Source of the DNA: an uncultured candidate division WPS-2 bacterium
GTDB lineage: Bacteria > Vulcanimicrobiota > Vulcanimicrobiia > Vulcanimicrobiales > Vulcanimicrobiaceae
NCBI GenBank assembly: GCA_937927945.1
Contig: CALEYW010000011.1
Span: 1-7,099, forward strand
Reading direction: 5' to 3'
DNA length: 7,099 nucleotides
A model generated the notes under the pieces. The model had not been told where the DNA came from. It did no database searches and saw only the letters and a list, made by a program, of their open reading frames with translations. Numbering within the stretch: the first letter of the stretch is position 1; the number at the start of each line of letters is the position of its first letter. Made by a program: the position numbers and the translations under genes. Shown here piece after piece: positions 1 through 5,010 of this stretch.

Positions 1-31
1 GCCACGGCTCAAGTATAACCGATCGCATGCT

Positions 32-49
32 CAAAAGCCCTACAGGCTC
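32..49 (-). terminator. weak hairpin after the TPR gene
   Basis: On the minus strand, directly after the stop codon of the TPR gene, AGCC (48-45) can pair with GGCT (39-36) around a 5-nt loop, followed by a short T run (35-33). The stem is only 4 bp (5 with a G-T pair), so this is a weak candidate for an intrinsic terminator. Positions 1-31 hold nothing else I can support. Confidence 0.25.
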
Positions 50-1651
50 CTAGTGAGAGTTTATCGTCAGCACTGCGCCGTCGGCCGAGCGGGCCGTCGT
101 GAGGTCACCCTGGGTACGCGCGAGGTCGGATGCTCGGCGCAGTTCCGTCGTCGCGCGCCCGGTCAGACCGAGCCGCGCGTGAGCGATGGCGAGATTGTGC
201 AGTGCGACCGCGTTCGTCGCGTTCGCGTCGACCGCGCGTTGGAACGCTGCGGCGGCGCCGGCGAAGTCGCCGCGAGCGAACAAGACGTTCCCGCTCGCCG
301 TGAGGGTGTCGGCGGACCTCGGCGGCAGGGGCTGCGGGTTGAGCGCGACCCGCTCCGCGGGATTCGCGAAACGCACGACGGCGGTAGTGTTCTTCGCCGG
401 ATCGCCGAGGTCCACGCGCGGCTTCAGCGTCACTTTCTCGCTGAAGCCCACGAGCTGCGGCGACGTCGTCGCGAAGAAATTCCTGCCCTGCGTGACGCCC
501 GCGAGCGCCGCCGTACCCGACCATCCGTCCGGCTTCACGCTCACCGGGTACACGACGTGTCCGCGCGGCGAGACGCCGCCGACGGTCCCGCTGCCGCGAA
601 ACGCGACCGGAACGCCCGCCGGAAGCTGCCGCTCCGCGTACGTGCACACGTACCGGTCCCCGGCGTCGGTCGCCGTGCCGTTCGCACTCACGACGCCGAC
701 GTCGACGGCGGGAGGCACGCCGACGCTCAAGTGCTCGGGATCGGTGATCGGCGCCGGTCCGGTCTGGACGTTCCCGACGATCGAAAAGATGCTGCAGGCC
801 GGGGCTGCGGCGAGCCACTGCGCCTTCTGCATGCGGATCGTGCCGCCGATCTCCGCCGAGAGCGGCTGCGGCACGTACGCGGGAGCGAACGCGAAGTACA
901 GATCGCCGTGGCGGATCCAATTCTGCTGCGTGGCGTACTGGCCCGCATATTGACGAAGCGGCCGCACGAACGAGTCGACCGCGACGTTGAGCTTGGCCGT
1001 GCTGACGTTCTGCGTGCGTTCGATCGCCTGCTGCGCTATCGCGAGGAAATCGGGCCCGCCGAAGAAATGCAGCGTCGTCGCGGCGAACTTCGCGATGTCG
1101 CCCGCGGCGTTGCACGAGTCGGGCCGGCCGACGTTGCCGACGCTCACGCTGAACGTGTCCACCGCGAGGGTGTCGAGATGGAGCGTCGTCTTCGCCGTGA
1201 GGTCGTAGGAGAACGAGAAGCATGGGTCGGCGTAGCTACCGGCGACGGACGGCTGCGTCGACGTCGCCTTGAACGTGTTGCCGGAGAGCGTATACGCAAG
1301 GGTCACGCGGTTCCCGGAAAGACCGGTCACGGCGAGCGAACCGGACTGCGCCATACGGCACGCGATGTCGTACAGGGTGAAGCCGCTCGCCAAGCGGTCC
1401 GGTTTCCCGGCCTCGGCCGAGAGCTCATCGCAGACCGGCTTACGCGCCGCCGACCAGCCTTCGTTGAGCGCGCCGCTCATCAGGCCGGGACGGTCGAGCA
1501 CGATGTCGTTGCTCTGCACGCCCGGATTCGTGGGCGTCCACTGCTGGACGATGATGCGAACCCCGCCTGGGGCGGCGAACGCGAGCGAGGGAAAGGCGCA
1601 GGCGACGGTCGCCGCACACGCGGCAACCGTACGCGACCAAGAAACGTGCAT
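50..1651 (-). CDS. secreted protein of unknown function with C-terminal TPR repeats
   Basis: This is a 533-residue protein that I do not recognise as a named family. I chose the ATG at 1651 over a longer reading to 1810 because GAGGAG sits 6 nt upstream and because it begins a clear Sec signal peptide: basic start, hydrophobic residues 8-26, likely cleavage after AFA at 26. The longer reading would run through a hairpin and a tRNA end. The mature part (27-435) is beta-rich and Ser/Thr/Gly-rich, with Cys at 74, 98, 144, 180, 286 and 336, which could form disulfides outside the cytoplasm. The motif ALNPQPLPPR (436-445) then leads into two TPR helix pairs (about 449-516, e.g. GDFAGAAAAFQRAVDANATN). 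TPRs usually bind proteins, so an envelope scaffold role is a guess. The gene stands alone in this window. Confidence 0.8.
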   Translation of the reverse strand: MHVSWSRTVAACAATVACAFPSLAFAAPGGVRIIVQQWTPTNPGVQSNDIVLDRPGLMSGALNEGWSAARKPVCDELSAEAGKPDRLASGFTLYDIACRMAQSGSLAVTGLSGNRVTLAYTLSGNTFKATSTQPSVAGSYADPCFSFSYDLTAKTTLHLDTLAVDTFSVSVGNVGRPDSCNAAGDIAKFAATTLHFFGGPDFLAIAQQAIERTQNVSTAKLNVAVDSFVRPLRQYAGQYATQQNWIRHGDLYFAFAPAYVPQPLSAEIGGTIRMQKAQWLAAAPACSIFSIVGNVQTGPAPITDPEHLSVGVPPAVDVGVVSANGTATDAGDRYVCTYAERQLPAGVPVAFRGSGTVGGVSPRGHVVYPVSVKPDGWSGTAALAGVTQGRNFFATTSPQLVGFSEKVTLKPRVDLGDPAKNTTAVVRFANPAERVALNPQPLPPRSADTLTASGNVLFARGDFAGAAAAFQRAVDANATNAVALHNLAIAHARLGLTGRATTELRRASDLARTQGDLTTARSADGAVLTINSH

Positions 1652-1657
1652 ACCGGG

Positions 1658-1686
1658 CTCCTCGATGACTGGAGTCGAAGGACTCC
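1658..1686 (-). promoter_or_regulatory. strong ribosome binding site with upstream hairpin
   Basis: GAGGAG (1663-1658) lies 6 nt before the ATG at 1651 and fixes the start of the TPR gene. Just upstream, GGAGTC-CTTC-GACTCC (1686-1671) is a perfect 6-bp tetraloop hairpin. Its CTCC arm could alternatively pair with the GGAG of the ribosome binding site, so a switch between open and masked forms is conceivable; that part is inference. Confidence 0.5.
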
Positions 1687-1771
1687 ATGGCGAGTCTGGC
1701 ACGCCGCCCCGCCGTTCACCAGCACGCATGGTAGATGTGCGAGTTAGTTGTGCGGGTGCGCCCCGATACGG

Positions 1772-1806
1772 ACGAAGGGACGTAGCAGCGAGCCGCGTCC
1801 CTTCGT
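1772..1806 (-). terminator. 11-bp hairpin behind the tRNA-Asn 3' end
   Basis: ACGAAGGGACG (1772-1782) and CGTCCCTTCGT (1796-1806) form a perfect 11-bp stem with a 13-nt loop. It starts 5 nt past the CCA end of the tRNA fragment and lies 120 nt before the TPR start codon. No T tract follows on either strand, so it may be a processing or termination hairpin of the former tRNA transcript or part of the TPR gene leader. Confidence 0.45.
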
Positions 1807-1811
1807 TCATC

Positions 1812-1856
1812 TGGCTCCGGGAGTTGGACTCGAACCAACGCCCCGCTGATTAACAG
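1812..1856 (-). pseudogene. tRNA-Asn(GTT) 3' half, cut in the anticodon loop
   Basis: Read on the minus strand, this piece gives the 3' side of a tRNA: the anticodon loop CTGTTAA with anticodon GTT (1856-1850), the 3' anticodon stem TCAGC, a GGGGC variable loop, a perfect T arm (GTTGG, TTCGAGT, CCAAC), the 3' acceptor strand TCCCGGA, discriminator G and an encoded CCA (1814-1812). The 5' half is absent: the sequence changes to the IS3 terminal repeat inside the anticodon loop. No matching D arm or TCCGGGA acceptor strand is found at the far side of the IS3 (4395 onward), so the other half was lost or the 3' half arrived as part of an attachment site. Confidence 0.7.
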
Positions 1857-1867
1857 AGGTGGCCTCG
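1855..1867 (+). repeat. IS3 left inverted repeat
   Basis: AGAGGTGGCCTCG is the exact reverse complement of CGAGGCCACCTCT at 4382-4394. The outermost one or two bases (AG) also fit the tRNA anticodon loop, so the true element edge is uncertain by 2 nt. Confidence 0.8.
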
Positions 1868-1993
1868 GATAGTCGGACGGCAGCCTAAGTGATGATTTTG
1901 CTCACCGGAGGGCGAAAAAGGCCCTCCACAAGGAGCAGATCGTGGCACGACGTTCTCGCCGGAATCACTCTCCGGCCTTCAAAGCCTTTACGG

Positions 1994-1999
1994 TATAAT
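1994..1999 (+). promoter_or_regulatory. perfect -10 hexamer in the IS110 left end (half of a junction promoter)
   Basis: TATAAT at 1994-1999 has no -35 match at the right distance upstream in the integrated state. The right end of the same element carries TTGACC at 3234-3239. In a circular form the two would be 14 bp apart with the CT/GT core model (17 bp with the alternative edges). Circle-junction promoters of this type are known for IS110 elements such as IS621. Transcription would begin near 2006 and run through the bridge RNA and the transposase. Confidence 0.55.
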
Positions 2000-2005
2000 C
2001 TTTGC

Positions 2006-2145
2006 ACAGCATCCGTTTTGGCTCATTCTAAAGCCTGTCGCCCTGACCTCACTTTGAACCGCCGGCGGATGCTGCTTCGGACCGCACGTTGGCTCGTAAT
2101 TCGTTTGCGAAACTCCGTAAAGGAATGCCGGTGCAGGTCCCTGCC
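2006..2145 (+). ncRNA. candidate IS110 bridge RNA
   Basis: A two-loop RNA is predicted between the -10 box and the transposase. Loop 1 is closed by a perfect 9-bp stem, 2007-2015 with 2066-2074. Loop 2 is closed by 2079-2087 with 2131-2140, 9 bp with one bulged A (2135). Both loops open with the same word TTGGCTC (2018-2024, 2089-2095). Loop 1 carries UAAAGCCU (2029-2036), like the left target 1980-1987, and CACUUUGAAC (2050-2059), exactly complementary to the right flank 3246-3255. Loop 2 carries UAAUUCGUU (2097-2105), like the right end 3240-3248 with two G-U pairs, and CCGUAAAGG (2115-2123), exactly complementary to 1985-1993. The order (left target, right target, left donor, right donor guide) is that known for IS621. 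Exact RNA ends are not visible. Confidence 0.75.
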
Positions 2146-2162
2146 CCCCGAAAGTGAGGACC

Positions 2163-3230
2163 ATGAAGACAGCTGCAGGAGTCGATTGCCATCTCGATTC
2201 GCACACCATCGTGTTCATCGACACGGCTGGACAACTCAGAGCGCAACTCACCGTTCCCGCGACGCTCGACGGCTACGGAGAGGCATTCGCAGCCGCAGCT
2301 CAGTTTGAAGACGTCGTGTGGGGACTCGAGGGGACTGGCTGCTATGGACGCGCGTTCGCGGATTACTTGCGTGTACAGCGTGCTGCAGTCTATGAGGTCC
2401 CCGGTGCTTTCACGAAGCGCCACCGCCGCCACTCGAGCCGGCGTGGTAAATCAGACCCTATTGACGCGCGGGCCATCGCAGAAGCCGTGCTGCGCGAACG
2501 CGATCGCCTTACGCCCTTTGAGCCCATCGACGAACAAGACGCGCTTCGGGTACAGTATGACCGTCGAGATCGGCTTGTTCGGCAGCGAACGGAAGCGGTC
2601 AATCGCCTACGCAGCGTGGCTTTGCGCTTGGCGCTAGGGGCGCTTCCCAAGGATCTGACAACGAAGGGTTCGCTGGTTGCCGTCGAGCGCCTGACTAAGG
2701 GGCTTCGCGGCCGCGATTGGACAACCGATGCGTTGCTCGACGATGTTGACGAAGCCATCGACGATATCCGTCGCTTCAAGGAACGGATCATACAACTCGA
2801 AAGGAGGCTTCGCCCTTTTGTTGAGCGTCTTGCGCCTGAACTTCTGCGGATGCGCGGCGTCTCGACGGTTGTCGCCGCTGGCCTGATCGGCCACGCAGGC
2901 AATTTGAGAACCTGCCGGAATGCCGCTGCGCTCGCGATGCGAGCCGGCACCGCGCCTGTACCGTGTTCCAGCGGCCGAGGCAGCGCTGTTCGCCTAAATA
3001 TCGGTGGTGATCGGCAGCTGAATCGGTGTCTGTACGTCATCGCGACCATGCAGTTGCGGACGCCAGCGCACCCAGGTCGCGTGTACTACGATCGCAAACG
3101 CGGCGAAGGGAAGACCAATCGCGCGGCGTTGCGCGCGCTAAAGCGGCAACTAACGACAGTCGTGCACTACGCGCTTCAGAAGGCAAACGCCCGACTTAGC
3201 ACGACGCCTTACGGAGCGATCGCGGCCTAG
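2163..3230 (+). CDS. IS110-family transposase (DEDD/serine recombinase), intact
   Basis: This 355-residue RNA-guided recombinase has normal family length and no lesions. The N-terminal RuvC-like DEDD domain shows GVDCH (D8), WGLEGTGCYG (E56) and KSDPIDARAIA (D98, D101). A long charged helical, probably coiled-coil stretch spans about 130-225. The C-terminal transposase_20-type domain contains LRMRGVSTVVAAGLIG (228-243) and PCSSGRGSAVRLNIGGDRQL (267-286), in which S269 or S270 is the expected catalytic serine. It would use the bridge RNA encoded just upstream to pair target and element ends. I chose ATG 2163 because the D8 motif is then at the family position. GAGG (2156-2159) lies only 3 nt before it; a GTG at 2154 would add three residues but has no ribosome binding site. 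The stop is 15 nt from the element end. Confidence 0.93.
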   Translation: MKTAAGVDCHLDSHTIVFIDTAGQLRAQLTVPATLDGYGEAFAAAAQFEDVVWGLEGTGCYGRAFADYLRVQRAAVYEVPGAFTKRHRRHSSRRGKSDPIDARAIAEAVLRERDRLTPFEPIDEQDALRVQYDRRDRLVRQRTEAVNRLRSVALRLALGALPKDLTTKGSLVAVERLTKGLRGRDWTTDALLDDVDEAIDDIRRFKERIIQLERRLRPFVERLAPELLRMRGVSTVVAAGLIGHAGNLRTCRNAAALAMRAGTAPVPCSSGRGSAVRLNIGGDRQLNRCLYVIATMQLRTPAHPGRVYYDRKRGEGKTNRAALRALKRQLTTVVHYALQKANARLSTTPYGAIAA

Positions 3231-3233
3231 CTC

Positions 3234-3239
3234 TTGACC
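3234..3239 (+). promoter_or_regulatory. -35-like hexamer in the IS110 right end
   Basis: TTGACC (one mismatch to TTGACA) lies just after the transposase stop and before the right core. In the integrated state it points into the interrupted IS3 orfA, where no good -10 stands at 16-18 bp. In a circular element it would face the TATAAT at 1994-1999. Confidence 0.5.
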
Positions 3240-3507
3240 TAACCCGTTCAAAGTGGCGATCGCAGCGATCAAGGGCGACCAGACCGTCGCCGAACTTGCG
3301 AAGCGCTTTCGATATTCACCCGAACCTCATCACCCAGTGGAAGGCGCAGCTCCTCGAGAACGCGACGGCCGCGTTCGACGGCGCTGTCGCGAAACCGGGC
3401 GACGCTCCGGATCTTCAAGCGCTGCACGCGAAGATCGGTCAGTTGGCGCTGGAGAACGATTTTTTAGAGAAAACGCTCGGGCGCATCGGCGGTCCGAGCG
3501 CAAAGCG

Positions 3508-4335
3508 GTGATCGACCGAGAACACGATCTCTCGCTGGTGCGCCAAGCCGAGGTTCTCGACCTTTCACGCATCTCACTCTACTACGTCGCCAAACAGCCG
3601 TCCGATGTAGATTTGGAACTGATGCGCGAGATCGATCGGTTGCACCTGGAGCGCCCTTCGCCGGTGCGCGGATGTTGCGCGACATGCTCCGCGCGAAGGG
3701 TTACAACGTCGGTCGCCGGCACGTCGGGACTGTGATGCGCTTGATGGGCATCGCGGCGCTGTACCGCCAGAGATCGACCAGCAAGCGGAATCCGCAGCAT
3801 CAGGTGTTTTGGTACTTGCTGCGCAACCTGAGGATCGAACGCCCCAACCATGTTTGGGCGGCGGATATCACGTACATCCCGATGCGGCAGGGTTTCCCCT
3901 ACCTCTTCGCCGTCCTCGACTGGACGACGCGCCGCGTGTTGGCGTGGCGGCTCTCGAACAGTCTGACGCCGGACTTTTGCATCGACGCGGTGCAGGAAGC
4001 GGTTGAGAACTACGGCGTACCGGAGATTTTCAACACGGATCAAGGCTCGCAGTTCACCGATCAGGCGTTCGTCAAACTGATTCGCGACGAGCATCACGTC
4101 GCGCTGAGCATGGACGGCAAGGGCTGTTGGCGTGATAAGGTGTTCGTTGAGCGCTTCTGGAAGTCGCTCAAGTACGAAGAAGTCTTTCTGCGAGCGTATG
4201 AGAGCGTTTCCGAGGCGAAGGCGTCGCTCGCGCGCTACATCAACTTCTACAACGAGCGGCGGCCGCACTCGGCGCTCGACGCCCGCACCCCCTGGCGCGG
4301 TATACTTCAACGCAGCCGCCGATCAGGCGGCATAG
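3508..4335 (+). pseudogene. IS3-family orfB (DDE transposase), two frameshifts
   Basis: OrfB is the catalytic part of the IS3 transposase. It starts at GTG 3508, overlapping the orfA stop (GTGA), in the -1 frame relative to orfA. The HTH_21-like part reads VIDREHDLSLVRQAEVLDLS and on to LHLERP. One base is then missing within 3655-3657, and the frame continues FAGARMLRDMLRAKGYNVGR. The rve/RNase H core is preserved, with numbering after correction: WAADITYIP (D120), FNTDQGSQFT (D178) and DKVFVERFWKSLKYEE (E215), then YINFYNERRPHSALDARTP. An extra base in the C run at 4288-4293 breaks the end; the true C-terminus is AVYFNAAADQAA with TAG at 4333-4335. Corrected, it would be 275 residues, full length. 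The lesions sit in short runs, so either decay or sequencing error could explain them. Confidence 0.85.
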
Positions 4336-4381
4336 ACGGCAGAGCCATCACTTATCGGCCGCGTTTCGCTGTTCAAAAAAA

Positions 4382-4394
4382 CGAGGCCACCTCT
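4382..4394 (-). repeat. IS3 right inverted repeat
   Basis: CGAGGCCACCTCT is the exact reverse complement of the left end at 1855-1867. It is preceded by an A7 run (4375-4381) that the left end lacks. Confidence 0.8.
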
Positions 4395-4456
4395 TGCGCA
4401 CTAACGAACGTCAGCCGCTATCGCATAATAGAGTTCGAATCCAGTTGGGGCTACGG

Positions 4457-4546
4457 ATGAAAACCCGCGTCGACGCCCCGATCGATCACGTCGCGATCAT
4501 CGTCGGTGACCTCGACGCCGCGATCGCGCTCTACACGCTGGGTCTT
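4457..4546 (+). pseudogene. VOC/glyoxalase-fold protein, N-terminal stump
   Basis: ATG 4457 begins MKTRVDAPIDHVAIIVGDLD followed by AAIALYTLGL. IDHVAIIV with D-L-D-A-A-I-A-LY is the first beta-alpha unit of vicinal-oxygen-chelate proteins such as methylmalonyl-CoA epimerase, and His 11 would be the first metal ligand. After about residue 30 the similarity stops; the frame runs to a TGA at 4580-4582 with unrelated residues. Roughly 100 further residues expected of the family are missing, so the product cannot be functional. The gene starts 63 nt past the IS3 right end, so an IS-associated deletion may have removed neighbours. The exact VOC subfamily cannot be told from 30 residues. Confidence 0.55.
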
Positions 4547-4585
4547 CGTGGCCCAAGAAGCGCCGGGTCGCCCGTAGGTTGACAA

Positions 4586-4608
4586 GGCCCAAAGTGCCGC
4601 TTTTGGCC
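4586..4608. other. short hairpin at the VOC/integrase junction
   Basis: GGCC-C-AAA (4586-4593) can pair with TTT-T-GGCC (4602-4608) around GTGCCGC. Positions 4546-4616 separate the two gene stumps and resemble neither. Their last 15 bases recur at 7004-7018 beside the second tRNA-Asn copy. Confidence 0.3.
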
Positions 4609-4616
4609 CACCAACG

Positions 4617-4921
4617 CTTCAGTATTGGCGCATTTTCCTCGGCCGCGATGAGCGTGGCCATCAGCTGCGGCTTTCTCGGGCCTTCTGCAAGACGAAGCGC
4701 GAGGCCCAGAGCGCACTCGCAGCCCTCATGGCAGAGACCGAGTGCGGACGCCAGATCACTCCCTCAAAAATGCGATTCGCCGACTACGCGGCCAGTGGCT
4801 CTCCTCGCGGAGAGCGGCTGTGGAACTCGGACGGCTGGGTGCGCACAGCGCCGCCGATGAGGCCTGCGACGCCCACATCGCGCAAGCCGTAGCGGTTGCG
4901 GCGCAACACGATCGACCGTGA
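4617..4921 (+). pseudogene. tyrosine recombinase (phage-type integrase), N-terminal fragment
   Basis: The reading from 4617 gives LQYWRIFLGRDERGHQLRLS, then RAFCKTKREAQSALAALMAE and TECGRQITPSKMRFADYAA. This is the pattern of the AP2-like arm-DNA-binding domain of phage integrases (a W-containing strand, G-R-D, then FxTKREAxxAL) followed by the start of the core-binding domain. At about 4791-4795 the frame shifts: QWLSSRRAAVELGRLGAHSA continues in another frame to TGA 4919-4921. There is no start codon (an in-frame TAG stands at 4575-4577), and the whole catalytic domain with its R-H-R-Y residues is missing. It is the relic of an integrating element, lying between two tRNA-Asn pieces that such enzymes commonly use as attachment sites. 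Confidence 0.62.
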
Positions 4922-4968
4922 CGGCCGGCTCGCCTAGACCTTCTCCTCCACCGCGCGTCGAACGGCGT

Positions 4969-4993
4969 GGCGGCCCGGCGCGCACGGGCCGCC
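4969..4993 (-). terminator. GC-rich hairpin after the DUF4189 gene
   Basis: GGCGGCCCG (4969-4977) and CGGGCCGCC (4985-4993) form a perfect 9-bp stem with a 7-nt loop, 18 nt beyond the stop codon of the minus-strand gene. There is no T tract, so it may be a transcript-end stabiliser or a Rho-independent terminator of the GC-rich type. The rest of 4922-5010 shows nothing else. Confidence 0.45.
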
Positions 4994-5010
4994 TCCTCCG
5001 TTCGTAGTCC

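Larger units (their letters stand above)
1986..3247 (+). mobile_element. IS110-family element nested in IS3 orfA
   Basis: The element is bounded by a CT core at 1986-1987 and a GT core at 3246-3247, giving a 1,260-bp period. The edges come from three independent lines: the orfA coding sequence stops and restarts here in frame; the guide segments of the candidate bridge RNA match exactly these junctions; and the layout (about 175 nt non-coding left end, transposase, 15-nt right end) is that of the IS110 group. No inverted ends or target duplication are seen, as expected for the family. An alternative pairing, shifted to 1987-3249, would give the more usual FKAKV sequence in OrfA, so the edges are good to about 3 nt. 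Confidence 0.8.
1942..3511 (+). pseudogene. IS3-family orfA (helix-turn-helix subunit), split by IS110 and frameshifted
   Basis: OrfA binds the IS ends and, fused to OrfB by frameshifting, forms the transposase. The 5' piece starts at GTG 1942, with AGGAG (1931-1935) as ribosome binding site, and encodes V/MARRSRRNHSPAFKA up to 1987, where the IS110 begins. The 3' piece resumes at 3248 in the same frame with FKVAIAAIKGDQTVAELAKR, a typical IS3 HTH start. An extra base near 3307-3310 then shifts the frame; the rest (DIHPNLITQWKAQLLENA and a leucine-zipper-like stretch ending LEKTLGRIGGPSAKR) reads on to the TGA at 3509-3511. Joined and corrected, it would be 102 residues, the usual OrfA size. 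Upstream of 1942, 1868-1941 is the non-coding IS3 left end. Confidence 0.8.
1855..4394 (+). mobile_element. IS3-family insertion sequence, decayed and interrupted by an IS110 element
   Basis: The ends are the inverted repeats at 1855-1867 and 4382-4394, with a second inverted match, TAAGTGATG (1886-1894) against CATCACTTA (4346-4354), just inside. Between them lie orfA and orfB of an IS3-family transposase. Taking out the 1,260-bp IS110 leaves about 1,280 bp, normal for IS3. Three single-base frameshifts break the two frames. I found no 3-5 bp target duplication at any reasonable choice of ends, so one flank has probably been rearranged. The left flank is a tRNA-Asn 3' half and the right flank is a VOC gene stump. 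Confidence 0.82.

Noticed and set aside
53..1747. 564-codon plus-strand open frame
   Set aside because: It is antisense to the TPR gene, extremely Arg-rich, without ribosome binding site or domain pattern; a GC-rich shadow.
1269..1853. Plus-strand frame ending LRELDSNQRPAD
   Set aside because: The ending is the well-known spurious translation of the antisense strand of a tRNA 3' end; the same holds for SRSWTRTTTR near 6970.
1857..2160. Group I intron in the anticodon loop of tRNA-Asn, to explain the split tRNA
   Set aside because: No second exon half is found, and the junction is explained by the IS3 inverted repeat matching 4382-4394.
4420..4456. GTTCGAATCC on the plus strand, like a tRNA T loop
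   Set aside because: The flanks cannot form a T stem (only the closing G-C pairs) and no acceptor or anticodon arm is present.
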